A stretch of DNA of 64,000 bases from Halobacterium hubeiense (GTDB lineage: Archaea; Halobacteriota; Halobacteria; Halobacteriales; Halobacteriaceae). Position numbers and translations under genes: made by a program. The stretch lies in the NCBI RefSeq assembly GCF_001488575.1, contig NZ_LN831302.1:2046001-2110000 (forward strand). Direction: 5' to 3'. Below the pieces are notes generated by a model. The model was not told where the DNA came from, did no database searches, and saw only the letters and a program-made list of their open reading frames with translations. Of this stretch, positions 45,833-54,257 are shown piece by piece; within the stretch, counting starts at the first letter, position 1; the number at the start of each line of letters is the position of its first letter.

Positions 45833-47131
45833 TTACTGGAAGTCGGCGAGCGTCGGTGCGTCCCGGTCGCCCGGGAAGTCCTCGAAGGGCGCGGTGGTCT
45901 GGTCGCCGCTCTCCATGTCTTTGACGGTGACTTCGCCGTTCGCGAGGTCCTGTTCGCCGACGATGACGACCGTCTCGGCGCCGATGCTGTCGGCGTAGTT
46001 CATCTGCGCGCCGAAGCTCCGGTCGGCGACGTCGCTCTCGACGACGTGGCCGCGAGCGCGGAGGTCGCTGGCGACGCGCGCTGCCTCTGCCTCCGTGTCG
46101 CCGACCTGCAGGACGTAGTAGTCCGTCGCGAGGTCGCCCTCCGAGCGGACGCCCGCGCGCTCCAGCAGGAGGTTCAGGGGCGCGTGCCCGGGCGCGACGC
46201 CGACCGCGGGCGTGGGCTGGCCGCCGAAGGACTCGATGAGGTCGTCGTAGCGGCCGCCGCCGAACACGGAGCGCCCGATGTCGCCGGTGGCGTCGAAGCA
46301 CTCGAAGACGACGCCCGTGTAGTAGTCCAGCCCGCGGGCCGTCGTCAGCGAAATCTCGCAGTACTCGCGCACGCCGAGGTTCTCGGCGGCGTCCAGCACG
46401 GCGCGGAGGTTCTCGACGGCGTCCGCGACGCGCTCGGTGCCCGCGAACTCGACGAGCGCGTCGAGGTCGTCGCCCGCGAGCAGGTCGTCGAAGCGCTCGG
46501 CCTGGTCGTAGGAGAGGCCGACCGCCGCGAGGCCGTCGAGGTACTCCGCGCGCTCGATTTTCGCGCGCTTGTCCACGACGCGGATGGCCTCCTCGGTGTC
46601 CACGTCGGCGTCGAAGGCGTTCAGGAGGCCGCCGAGGATGTCGCGGTGGGAGACGCGGAACTCGAAGTCCTCGCCCGTGAGACCGAGACTCGTGAGGCCG
46701 TCGGCGGCCACGGCGAGCACTTCGGCGTCAGCGCGCGGGTCGCTGGAGCCGAAGATGTCCACGTTCGTCTGGTAGAACTCCCGGAAGCGGCCCTGCTGGG
46801 GCTCCTCGTAGCGCCAGAACGCGCGCGTCGAGTACCACTTGATGGGCTTCGAGAGCTCCTGCTGTTTCGCGACGACCATGCGCGCGACCGTCGGCGTCAG
46901 CTCGGGCGTGAGCGCGACGTCGCGGCCGCCCTGGTCGGTAAAGGAGTAGAGCTCGTCGACGATGCCCTCGCCGGACTTGTCGACGTACATCTGCGTGCCC
47001 TCCAGCGCCGGCGTCCCGATTTCCCGGAAGCCGTAGCGGCGCGCCGCGTCCTCGACGGCGTCCATCGCCTCGCGGCGCGGCCCCATCTCCTCGGGGTAGA
47101 AGTCGCGGAATCCCTTGAGTCGGTCGTACAT
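45833..47131 (-). CDS. hisS: Histidyl-tRNA synthetase
   Basis: HisRS charges tRNA-His. It is a class II synthetase of 432 residues: motif 1 around RDFYPEEMGPRR (about 9-20), motif 2 RAFWRYEEPQQGRFREFYQ (about 102-120), HisA signature ARGLDYYTGVVFECF (about 264-278) and motif 3 GRSVFGGGRYDDL (about 286-298); the C-terminal anticodon-binding domain follows. The gene runs toward truA; the hairpin cluster lies between. Confidence 0.97.
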   Translation of the reverse strand: MYDRLKGFRDFYPEEMGPRREAMDAVEDAARRYGFREIGTPALEGTQMYVDKSGEGIVDELYSFTDQGGRDVALTPELTPTVARMVVAKQQELSKPIKWYSTRAFWRYEEPQQGRFREFYQTNVDIFGSSDPRADAEVLAVAADGLTSLGLTGEDFEFRVSHRDILGGLLNAFDADVDTEEAIRVVDKRAKIERAEYLDGLAAVGLSYDQAERFDDLLAGDDLDALVEFAGTERVADAVENLRAVLDAAENLGVREYCEISLTTARGLDYYTGVVFECFDATGDIGRSVFGGGRYDDLIESFGGQPTPAVGVAPGHAPLNLLLERAGVRSEGDLATDYYVLQVGDTEAEAARVASDLRARGHVVESDVADRSFGAQMNYADSIGAETVVIVGEQDLANGEVTVKDMESGDQTTAPFEDFPGDRDAPTLADFQ

Positions 47132-47181
47132 ACCCCGTGGTTCGCCCGACGCGCGCTTGAAAGCTTCCGTTCGCGGGGACG

Positions 47182-48057
47182 CTACGCGGCAATCAGGCCG
47201 ACGCCGACCACCGCGAGGACGGCGGCGCCGAGCCGCCGGCGCAAGCCGGGTTCACCGAGGAGCACGCAGCCGAGCAGGACGGCGACGATGGCCTGCCCGT
47301 TGACGAGCGTCGAGGCGATGCTGGCGGGCGCGCTGGCGAACGCGAGCGCGGTCACGTGCTCTGCGACTGCGACGCCGGCGCCGGTCACCGCGAACTTCCC
47401 GAGGAACGGCCGGATGCCGGTCGCGGGCCAGCGGCGGAGCGCGAGCGGGAGCACGACGGCGGCGACGCCCGCGAGGTACACCGGCACCCAGAGCCGCGTC
47501 GGGAACGTGAACCCGTCGAGGACGACCCGGCGGCCGACGTCGCTGACGGCGAACAGCGCCGCGGAGACGAGCGCGAGCTGGGCGGCCCGCGAGTGGACGG
47601 CGCGCCGGAACGGTTCGAGGACGTCCCCGCCCTCGTAGTTCGCGAGGTAGACCGCGGTGGTGGCGACGACGATGCCGGCGACCGCCGTCGGTTCGAGGTA
47701 CGCGCCGAGCACGAACACCTCGATGGGCACGACGAACACGGGGACGATTTTCGCGATGGGCGCGACGTAGGAGACGTCGCCGACGGCCAGCGCCTGCACG
47801 GAGACGACGAACGCGAGCGCGCCGAAGACGACGGTGCCGGCGAACACCGCAATCGACCACGCGTCCATCGGCGGGAACGCCGGCAGTCCCTCACTACCGG
47901 TCGCGACGGCGAACGGGAGGTACCACGCGATGGCCGCCGCGTTCACGAACACCGTGAGGACCGCGCCGTGGACGCCGACGAAGTAGCGCTTCAGGACGAA
48001 GAGGTACGTCCCCCACAGGCCCGCGGCGGCGAGCGCGTAGAGTAGCCCGGACTCCAT
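47182..48057 (-). CDS. EamA-family drug/metabolite transporter
   Basis: The 291-residue membrane protein has ten predicted helices in two EamA repeats: the first starts LYALAAAGLWGTYLFVLKRYFV (about 5-26), the second ARAAQLALVSAALFAVSDVGRRV. The C-terminal helix ends GVGLIAA. EamA proteins export small metabolites or amino acids; the substrate cannot be told. It is 50 bp upstream of hisS on the same strand and 50 bp from the PP-loop gene, so a loose operon is likely. Confidence 0.87.
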   Translation of the reverse strand: MESGLLYALAAAGLWGTYLFVLKRYFVGVHGAVLTVFVNAAAIAWYLPFAVATGSEGLPAFPPMDAWSIAVFAGTVVFGALAFVVSVQALAVGDVSYVAPIAKIVPVFVVPIEVFVLGAYLEPTAVAGIVVATTAVYLANYEGGDVLEPFRRAVHSRAAQLALVSAALFAVSDVGRRVVLDGFTFPTRLWVPVYLAGVAAVVLPLALRRWPATGIRPFLGKFAVTGAGVAVAEHVTALAFASAPASIASTLVNGQAIVAVLLGCVLLGEPGLRRRLGAAVLAVVGVGLIAA

Positions 48058-48107
48058 TCACGCGAACGGAATCCGCGACGGGAGAAGAGTGGTTCGATTG
48101 CGGGCCG

Positions 48108-48701
48108 CTACTCGCGGAGGCCGTGGACGTACGTCTGGTCGTGGTCGGGGAACACCTCGCGGATGGCGTCCTCGCCGTGTTCGGCGCGGAGCATCGCGCG
48201 CAGTTCGGCCTCGTAGTCGGCGCGCGGAATCTCCTCGCTGGGACCGACTTCGACGTCGAGTTCGGCGTCCACGAGGCGGTCGACCGCGCTCCGGCCGAAG
48301 CCCGCCAGCGGCGAGAGGTAGTCCACGTCGTGGCGGTCTTCGAGGCTCTGCGCTTGCGCCCGCGAGACCGTGGGCACGCGGTCGTCGCGACGCGTGCCGT
48401 CGGCGACGGCGTCGAAGTCGAGGGCGGCGACGGCTTCCAGCGCCTCCTCGTGGACGTGCTGGATGCCGTTGCGCGGGTAGCCGTCCTCGCGCATCCGCTC
48501 GACGGCCTCCTCGGCGACCTCGCGGTCGAGTTCCAGCGCGCGGAACTCGAAGCCCGCGGCGTCGGCCGCCCGCTCGGCGTGCTCGTGCTCGTCGGTGACG
48601 CCGAAGTGCGCGGTGACCAGCGTCACGTCGTAGAAGCGGTCGACGAGCAGCGCCGCCAGCGTGGAGTCCTTCCCGCCGCTGTAGAGCAAGCCCAGCCGCA
48701 T
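48108..48701 (-). CDS. PP-loop ATP pyrophosphatase-like protein
   Basis: The 197-residue protein has the PP-loop SGGKDST (about 8-14) and a HUP-type alpha/beta core; later motifs include ADGTRRDDRVPTVSRA (about 100-115) and LSPLAGFGRSAVDRLVD. It looks like a small N-type ATP pyrophosphatase (asparagine-synthase/ThiI/diphthamide-ligase relatives). A tRNA-thiolation or amidotransferase-like reaction is possible but not shown by the residues. The stop is 50 bp before EamA; upstream the PDCD5 gene ends 3 bp away, implying coupling. Confidence 0.8.
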   Translation of the reverse strand: MRLGLLYSGGKDSTLAALLVDRFYDVTLVTAHFGVTDEHEHAERAADAAGFEFRALELDREVAEEAVERMREDGYPRNGIQHVHEEALEAVAALDFDAVADGTRRDDRVPTVSRAQAQSLEDRHDVDYLSPLAGFGRSAVDRLVDAELDVEVGPSEEIPRADYEAELRAMLRAEHGEDAIREVFPDHDQTYVHGLRE

Positions 48702-48704
48702 CGC

Positions 48705-49064
48705 CTACCGGCGGTTGATGTTGAAGCTCTGGGAGTCGGGCTTGAGTTCGCGGAGCAGGTCTTTCATCTGCTCCTCGTCGATCTGGTCCTGCAGGCGGCC
48801 GGACTGCGCGAGCGCGAGAATCTGCTGTTCGGCCTGCTCGGCGAACTCCGGCTTGCTCATCTTGATCGTGTTCAGGCGCTTGCGCGCGCCGTCGGTGAGG
48901 TGCTGTTTGAGCAGCGCCTGCTTCTGCTGTTCGGCCTGCTCGCGTTGGGCCTGCTGGGCCGCCTCCCGGTCGCCGCCGCCCTGCTGCTGTTGCTGCTGCT
49001 TGAGCTGTTCTTTCTTCTGCTGGCGCAGTTCCTCGAGCCGGTCGTCGTCCGGGCTCCCACTCAT
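48705..49064 (-). CDS. PDCD5-family DNA-binding protein
   Basis: The 119-residue protein belongs to the archaeal PDCD5 family of small three-helix DNA-binding proteins. The N-terminal 50 residues are a long helix rich in Gln and Lys ([21 protein letters not shown]), and the core is [34 protein letters not shown] with [15 protein letters not shown]. The C-terminus ends INRR. It follows S19e on the same strand, the usual archaeal neighbour. Confidence 0.92.
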   Translation of the reverse strand: MSGSPDDDRLEELRQQKKEQLKQQQQQQGGGDREAAQQAQREQAEQQKQALLKQHLTDGARKRLNTIKMSKPEFAEQAEQQILALAQSGRLQDQIDEEQMKDLLRELKPDSQSFNINRR

Positions 49065-49158
49065 ACGCGAACAGTAGTCGGCGAATCCGGATAATTCTGA
49101 CGCAACGGGGTGGTAGCGCCGCGGCTACGCGGCCGGAAACGGCGGAGAAACGGGAGCG

Positions 49159-49614
49159 TTACGCGTAGCGTTCGAGCTCGGGGCGGTCGAGGTTCTCGAT
49201 GACGTCGCCGGCCGTCTCGTCGAGGAGGCTGCGGCCCTCGGCGGTGACGACGCGGCCGCGGTCGTGTTGCTGCTCGACGAGGTCCTCGTCTTCGAGCTGC
49301 TGGAGCGCGGTGCGGACGATGTTCCGGGAGCTGGACGTGCTCGACGGCGGGGAGACGCCGTAGCGGTTGGAGCCGTCGGTAGTGTCGCCGTAGGCCGTCG
49401 CGAGGCGCTTGACGCCGATGGGGCCGTCGACGGCGACCTTCCGGAGGAGGCTGGCGGCGCGGCGCGCCCAGAAGTCCTCCTGTTCGGGGGGGAGTTCGCG
49501 GCCGACGCCGGTCTTCGCGAACTGCGCCCAGTCGGGTTCGTCGAGTCGGTCTTCGAGCTCGCTCGCGAGCTCGTCGACGAGCTCGTCAGCGGGAGCGTCG
49601 TAGAGGGTTGCCAT
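49159..49614 (-). CDS. 30S ribosomal protein S19e
   Basis: S19e is a small-subunit ribosomal protein of archaea and eukaryotes. The 151 residues start MATLYDAPADELVDELASEL, with PDWAQFAKTGVGRELPPEQEDFW and RRAASLLRKVAVDGPIGVKRLA, the winged-helix signature, and end NLDRPELERYA. Start ATG 49614; the open frame upstream is not conserved. Minus-strand TTTAAACGAA (about 49636-49645) serves as TATA box. Confidence 0.95.
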   Translation of the reverse strand: MATLYDAPADELVDELASELEDRLDEPDWAQFAKTGVGRELPPEQEDFWARRAASLLRKVAVDGPIGVKRLATAYGDTTDGSNRYGVSPPSSTSSSRNIVRTALQQLEDEDLVEQQHDRGRVVTAEGRSLLDETAGDVIENLDRPELERYA

Positions 49615-49635
49615 TGGGCGGAATTCACGTCGGAT

Positions 49636-49645
49636 TCGTTTAAAG
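49636..49645 (-). promoter_or_regulatory. TATA element of the S19e operon
   Basis: On the minus strand a TTTAAACG-type element lies 22-31 nt before the S19e ATG. Confidence 0.5.
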
Positions 49646-49720
49646 CCATCGTTAGGGACTCGCGCGGCGTCGTCGGGCCCTCGGACCACCGGCCGCGAGC
49701 GCGAGCGCTGACGCATCCGG

Positions 49721-49730
49721 GGCGTTTTAG
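49721..49730 (+). promoter_or_regulatory. TATA element of thiL
   Basis: GGCGTTTTAG lies 24-33 nt before the ATG at 49754, consistent with a leaderless thiL mRNA. Confidence 0.5.
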
Positions 49731-49753
49731 GCCGGGACTGCGAACCCGAGGGC

Positions 49754-50614
49754 ATGAACGAACGGGCGGCCCTCGACGTGGTCGGCGGACTCGTCGCGGG
49801 CGCCGGCGACGACGCCGCGGTCGTCGACGACACGGTGTTCACCATCGACATGCTCCACGAGACGACCGACTTCCCCGCCGGCACCACCCGGTACACGGCG
49901 GGCTGGCGGTCGGTGGGCGCGTCGCTGTCGGACGTCGCCGCGATGGGCGCGGACGCGACGGCGGCGGTCGGCGTCTACGGCGCGCCCGACTTCGACGAGG
50001 ACGGTCTGCGCGCGTACGTGGAGGGCGCGCTGGACGTCTGCGAGGCCGTGGGCGCGGAGTACGTCGGCGGCGACTTGGACGGCCACGACGAGTTCACGGT
50101 GGCGACGGCGGCCATCGGACGCACCGACGACCCGGTCCGCCGAGACGGCGCGAGTCCGGGGGACGCGCTCGTCGTGACGGGGACGCTCGGACGGACCGCC
50201 GCCGCGATGGAACGCTTCGATTCCGGAGACGTCGAGCGGGCGAACGAACTGTTCCGGTTCGAGCCGCGCGTCCGAGCGGGCCGCGCGCTCGCCGGCCACG
50301 CGACCGCGATGATGGACTCCAGCGACGGACTGGCGCGCTCGCTCCACCAGCTCGCGGAAGCCAGCGACTGCGGGTTCGCGGTGGACGGCGACAGCGTCCC
50401 CGTGGCCGAGGAACTCCGCGACGTTGTCGAGGACCCCCTCGATACCGCCGTGACGTACGGCGAGGACTTCGAACTCGTGGCGACTGTCCCCGAGAGCGCC
50501 GTCGGAGTGGTGCGTGCGGAGAGCGACGTCCCCCTTTCTATCGTCGGGGAGGTCACAGCGTCGGGCGTCACGCTGGACGGCGAGCCGCTGGCGGACCGCG
50601 GCTGGACGCACTAA
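49754..50614 (+). CDS. thiL: Thiamine-monophosphate kinase
   Basis: ThiL phosphorylates thiamine monophosphate to thiamine pyrophosphate. The 286-residue protein has the PurM-like motifs AGAGDDAAVVDD (about 15-26), WRSVGASLSDVAAMGADATAAVG (about 51-73) and MMDSSDGLARSLHQLA (about 185-200), and FELVAT near the end. The fold is the AIR-synthase type. It begins alone and ends with a 4-base overlap (CTAA) with the M50 protease gene. Confidence 0.94.
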   Translation: MNERAALDVVGGLVAGAGDDAAVVDDTVFTIDMLHETTDFPAGTTRYTAGWRSVGASLSDVAAMGADATAAVGVYGAPDFDEDGLRAYVEGALDVCEAVGAEYVGGDLDGHDEFTVATAAIGRTDDPVRRDGASPGDALVVTGTLGRTAAAMERFDSGDVERANELFRFEPRVRAGRALAGHATAMMDSSDGLARSLHQLAEASDCGFAVDGDSVPVAEELRDVVEDPLDTAVTYGEDFELVATVPESAVGVVRAESDVPLSIVGEVTASGVTLDGEPLADRGWTH

Positions 50615-51723
50615 CCGACGATTTCGATGGGGACGGGCATGAAGCAGAGCGCGCCGAGGACGAACGTGAGTACGCCGACGGCGACCCGGCGCGCGTCCAG
50701 CGACGAGTCGTCCACGGGGTCGACGCCGCCCGCGAACGTGATGACAGTCGCGATGACGCCCCAGACGACCCAGATGCCCGCGGTGTCGCCGGCGTCCGCA
50801 ACGAACCACTGGTAGCCCGCGAGCGCGAACAGCGCCGTCGGCACGAGCGGGGCGACGCGGTCGGCGTGCTCGCCGACCAGCGACCGGAGGACGTGGCCGC
50901 CGTCGAGCTGGCCGACCGGGATGAGGTTCAGGAACGTGACGAACATCCCGATCCAGCCGCCCATCACGACCGGACTGATGGACTTCGAGGGGTCGCTGTA
51001 CGAGAGGGGTTCGCCGAGGACGGCGGCGATGGCCTGCAGCAGCGGCGGGTACGCGAACTGGACTTCGACCGCGGACGCGGAGTTGACGATTTCCGGCGGC
51101 ACCGTCACGGGCGGCAACAGGAGGCCGACTGCGGAGACGGCGACGGCGGCGACCAGACCAGCCAGCGGGCCGGCGGCGCCGATGTCGAAGAGGGCTTTCC
51201 GGGAGGGAATCCGGCCGCGCATCCGGATGACCGCGCCCATCGTCCCGAACAGAGACGGGAACGGGATGAAGTACGGGAGGGAGGCGTCGACGTCGTGGTA
51301 GCGGCTCATCGCGTAGTGGCCGAACTCGTGGACGGCGAGCACGCCGACGACCGCGACCGTGAACGGGAGCGCCTGCACGACTTCGGGAGAGAACGGGTCC
51401 ACGTAGTACCAGTTGGCGCCGACGAACAGCGTCGACGCGATGGTCGCGACGAACAGCGCGACGTTCGTCCACGGGACGCCGCCGTCGTCGGCGGCGTCGT
51501 GGGGTTCCGCGACGAGGACGAGTTCGCCGGTGCGGCGCGCGAGCCGGACCTCGTAGCCGCGCTCGCGGAACGCCGGCCAGACGGTCTCCATGAGGGTCTC
51601 GCGGTCGGTCTCGGGGTCGCCGAAGTAGAGCACGCGGCCGTCGTCGCGGCGGACCTCGTAGACGTCGAAGACCGACGCGAACGAATCCGGGCTCGGGGCG
51701 CCGTCGGGCGGCTGTGCCGACAT
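50611..51723 (-). CDS. Site-2-type M50 protease (copy 1)
   Basis: The 370-residue intramembrane zinc protease has the HExxH motif as VHEFGHYAMSRY (His132, ATG numbering) within a membrane helix and the second metal motif PVGQLDGGHVL (LDG, about 281-291). An N-terminal soluble domain (about 1-85; YEVRRDDGRVLYFGDP) resembles a GNAT-like or ferredoxin-like module. Haloarchaeal S2Ps process membrane-bound regulators. Start ATG 51723; an adjacent GTG adds a residue. A second S2P-like protein is at 55956. Confidence 0.9.
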   Translation of the reverse strand: MSAQPPDGAPSPDSFASVFDVYEVRRDDGRVLYFGDPETDRETLMETVWPAFRERGYEVRLARRTGELVLVAEPHDAADDGGVPWTNVALFVATIASTLFVGANWYYVDPFSPEVVQALPFTVAVVGVLAVHEFGHYAMSRYHDVDASLPYFIPFPSLFGTMGAVIRMRGRIPSRKALFDIGAAGPLAGLVAAVAVSAVGLLLPPVTVPPEIVNSASAVEVQFAYPPLLQAIAAVLGEPLSYSDPSKSISPVVMGGWIGMFVTFLNLIPVGQLDGGHVLRSLVGEHADRVAPLVPTALFALAGYQWFVADAGDTAGIWVVWGVIATVITFAGGVDPVDDSSLDARRVAVGVLTFVLGALCFMPVPIEIVG

Positions 51724-51843
51724 CACCGGTGCTTACCGTTCCAGCGGTTTAAGCACTTAGTCGCCGACACGCGCGGCTACCGGGCGTGAAAATCGAAGGG
51801 GGAGGCTGCGGTGTTCAGGGCGGGCGATGCGAGCGCAGCGGGG

Positions 51844-52098
51844 TTACGCGGACTGCACGCGCCACGTGGTGGCGCTCGTGTACGACCACTTCTCGACTTC
51901 GAGATCGGTCGCGGACTTCGAGAGCTTCACCATGAGCGCGCCGATTTCCTTCGGGGAGAGGTCCACGTCGTCGGCGATGAACTTGCTCTTGAAGTACACC
52001 TCGCCGTCGTCGGCCTTCTCGCGGAGGTACGCCTTGAGCCGCGTTTCCTTGTCCTGCGGTTCGTCGGCGTCGGTGGAGGGGGATTGGGTTGCGCTCAT
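51844..52098 (-). CDS. DUF7123-type haloarchaeal protein
   Basis: The 84-residue protein starts MSATQSPSTDADEPQDKE and has a small winged-helix core: RLKAYLREKADDGEVYFKSKFIADDVDLSPKEIGALMVKLSKSA (quoted in parts), then VEKWSYTSATTWRVQ. I recall it as a family of unknown function confined to haloarchaea; the fold suggests nucleic-acid binding. A TATA element GTTATAAAG (52127-52135) lies 29-37 nt upstream. The upstream 260 bp to moaE are AT-richer than average. Confidence 0.75.
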   Translation of the reverse strand: MSATQSPSTDADEPQDKETRLKAYLREKADDGEVYFKSKFIADDVDLSPKEIGALMVKLSKSATDLEVEKWSYTSATTWRVQSA

Positions 52099-52126
52099 CT
52101 TCGATTGGGCCTACCGGCTCCGGGAG

Positions 52127-52135
52127 GTTATAAAG
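52127..52135 (-). promoter_or_regulatory. TATA element of the DUF7123 gene
   Basis: CTTTATAAC on the minus strand lies 29-37 nt before the ATG at 52098. The 52136-52359 stretch has no gene; it has T-rich runs (TTTTATCGCGCTATTAGAAT, 52224-52243) that may end the moaE transcript. Confidence 0.55.
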
Positions 52136-52359
52136 GGGTGAACGTTCGGGCAGATTCGGGCGATTTCAGACGTAAATCGAGATTCGCCGACGTTTCACGA
52201 ACGTTCGAGAATCCGCGAGACATTTTATCGCGCTATTAGAATTGTTATTTCACTCAGTTCGTTGCGGATTCAACGTCGGACGAGCGGCGTCCGAAATCCG
52301 CTGCGGAACCGCGGGTAGGCGGCGACAACAGCGGTTGAACGGGCGGCGCGCGCCGACAG

Positions 52360-53121
52360 CTACTGCTCGTGCTTCCAGAACTCGTCCTCGACGGTGACCT
52401 CCTTCTTGAAAATCGGGACCTCCTCCTTGAGTCGGTCGATGCCGTCCGAGACCGCCTCGAAGGCCTCGCCGCGGTGGCCCGCCAGCACCGCCACGAAGAC
52501 GATGTCCTCGCCGGCCTCGACGCGGCCGACGCGGTGGTGGAGGCGGACGTCGAGGACGCCGTCGCGGGCTTCCAGCTCCTCGCGGATGGTCCGAGTGCGC
52601 TCGGCGGCCACGGCGTCGTACTTCTCGAAGGTCAGCGACTCCGTCCACTCGTCGTCCTCGTCTTCGAGCGCGCGGACGCGGCCCGTGAACGTCGCGATGG
52701 CGCCGGAGTAGTCCGCGCGCGGCGAGCGCTTCAGCTCCGCGACCAGCGAGGCCAGCGTCTCGAAGGGCTCGGCGGCCTCGACGGCGTCCACGGCAGCGTC
52801 GAGGTCCGGGGTCTCGGGGTCGAGGCGGAGTGCGGGGTCCTCGACGGTGGCGTCCCCGACGGCAATCTGGGGGACGCGGGCGTCCGGGAAGCCGACGAGC
52901 AGCGCGTAGTCGTGGTCGCGGGCGAGGTCGTCGAGCAGGTGGTCGGGCGAGCGGTCCGCGCCCGCGCCCGTCCAGCCGTCGCCGACGGTGTACGTGGTTC
53001 GTTCCGTGGTGTCGGGGTCGCCGGCGCGAACGACGCCGACGCGGCCGCGCTCTGCGAGACGGTCGGCGAGTCGGTCCGCGACGCCGTCGGCGCCGTCGCC
53101 GACGATGCCGTGTAGTTGCAT
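52360..53121 (-). CDS. moaE: Molybdopterin synthase large subunit fused to a MobB-like domain
   Basis: The 253-residue protein combines an N-terminal MobB-type domain (about 1-105: MQLHGIVGDGADGVADRLADRLAERG; its P-loop is degraded to GDGADG) with a C-terminal MoaE domain: FTGRVRALEDEDDEWTESLTFEKYDAVAAERTR (quoted in parts), HRVGRVEAGEDIVFVAVLAGHRGEAF, and the catalytic EEVPIFKKEVTVEDEFW (Lys pair). MoaE with MoaD turns precursor Z into molybdopterin. The fusion suggests moving the cofactor directly to the guanine-dinucleotide step. MoaE C-terminal signature is intact. Confidence 0.9.
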   Translation of the reverse strand: MQLHGIVGDGADGVADRLADRLAERGRVGVVRAGDPDTTERTTYTVGDGWTGAGADRSPDHLLDDLARDHDYALLVGFPDARVPQIAVGDATVEDPALRLDPETPDLDAAVDAVEAAEPFETLASLVAELKRSPRADYSGAIATFTGRVRALEDEDDEWTESLTFEKYDAVAAERTRTIREELEARDGVLDVRLHHRVGRVEAGEDIVFVAVLAGHRGEAFEAVSDGIDRLKEEVPIFKKEVTVEDEFWKHEQ

Positions 53122-53162
53122 ACTCGAACGTGGGGGTGCTCGCGGTTTGTAGGTGTCGCCAG

Positions 53163-53429
53163 CTACCGCGCTCGCCACCACCGCCAGCCAACCGACAGCC
53201 CAGCGAGAAAGAGGAGGAGGGCGACCACGTTGAGCACGTCGTCGTAGGGCGGCGAGAGCAGGTCGCCGAGCTGGAGCAGCGAGTACGCCAGCCAGAGGAG
53301 CCCGACGGCCGTCAGCGCGAGCGTCCGCAGCGGCGGCAGCGAGCCGAACCGGTAGCGCCACGCGGTCGCGAACAGCACCAGCAGCCACGCCAGCGTCAGG
53401 AGGACCGCGGGGTCCGTGACCGAGACCAT
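53163..53429 (-). CDS. Small membrane protein with three helices
   Basis: The 88-residue protein starts MVSVTDPAVLLTLAWLLVLFATAWRYRFG and has helices near 8-24, 35-54 and 63-80, ending SVGWRWWRAR. It is 41 bp upstream of moaE on the same strand, so they could share a transcript. I see no motif that tells its role. Confidence 0.65.
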   Translation of the reverse strand: MVSVTDPAVLLTLAWLLVLFATAWRYRFGSLPPLRTLALTAVGLLWLAYSLLQLGDLLSPPYDDVLNVVALLLFLAGLSVGWRWWRAR

Positions 53430-53532
53430 ACCGTGGGTAGGCGTGCCGCCCGGATAACGGTTCGTCGCGGTCGCAGACGCTGCTCTGCAGTTGACAACCC
53501 TTAAGGACGCAACAGGGCTATCACGGTGTAGT

Positions 53533-54255
53533 ATGCGTGTCGTTGTTTCTATCGGCGGGAGCGTCCTCGCGCCCGACCTCGCCCACGAGCGGGTCGAGGA
53601 GCACGCCGCCGCCATCGAAGAACTCGCCGACGCCGGCTGCGAAGTCGGAGCCGTCGTCGGCGGCGGGGGTGTCGCGCGGGACTACATCACGACGGCGCGG
53701 GCGCTCGGCGCCAACGAAATCGAACTGGACGACATCGGCGTCGACGTCACGCGCCTGAACGCCCGCCTGCTCATCGCGGCGCTCGACGGGATGGCGGCGC
53801 CCAGTCCCGCTGAGAGCTACGAGAAGGCCGGCGAGGCGATTCGCCGCGGCGACGTCGCGGTGATGGGCGGCGTGGTCGCCGGGCAGACCACGGACGCGGT
53901 CAGCGCGGCGCTGGCGGAGTACACTGACGCCGACCTGCTGCTGTACGCGACCAGCGTCCCGGGCGTGTTCAGCGCCGACCCCAACGAGGAGGCCGACGCC
54001 GAGCGCTTCGACGAGATGACCGCGGGCGAGCTCGTGGACATCATCGCGGACATCGAGATGAACGCGGGGTCGTCGGCGCCCGTGGACCTGCTCGCCGCGA
54101 AGCTCATCGAGCGCTCGGGCGTCCGCACCATCGTCCTCGACGGCACCGACCCCTCCCGCATCGTGGACGCCGTGCTGTACGGCGAACACGACGGGACGGA
54201 CATCATCCCCGAGGGCACCGCCGACCAGATGACCTACTGGGCGGACGAGAAGTAG
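53533..54255 (+). CDS. pyrH: UMP kinase
   Basis: Uridylate kinase of the amino-acid-kinase fold phosphorylates UMP to UDP. The 240-residue protein has VVSIGGSVLAPD (about 3-14), VVGGGGVARDYITTAR (about 41-56), and TTDAVSAALAE and KLIERSGVRTIVLDGTDPSRIVDA later, the archaeal UMPK pattern. Start ATG 53533 with an upstream TTAAGGACG (about 53501-53509) TATA region. It ends 2 bp before lysS, so the two form an operon. Confidence 0.93.
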   Translation: MRVVVSIGGSVLAPDLAHERVEEHAAAIEELADAGCEVGAVVGGGGVARDYITTARALGANEIELDDIGVDVTRLNARLLIAALDGMAAPSPAESYEKAGEAIRRGDVAVMGGVVAGQTTDAVSAALAEYTDADLLLYATSVPGVFSADPNEEADAERFDEMTAGELVDIIADIEMNAGSSAPVDLLAAKLIERSGVRTIVLDGTDPSRIVDAVLYGEHDGTDIIPEGTADQMTYWADEK

Positions 54256-54257
54256 CG

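Noticed and set aside
45617-47638. 673-residue open frame on the plus strand
   Set aside because: It runs through the hairpin cluster, the whole of hisS in antisense and into the EamA gene. It is a GC-driven artefact.
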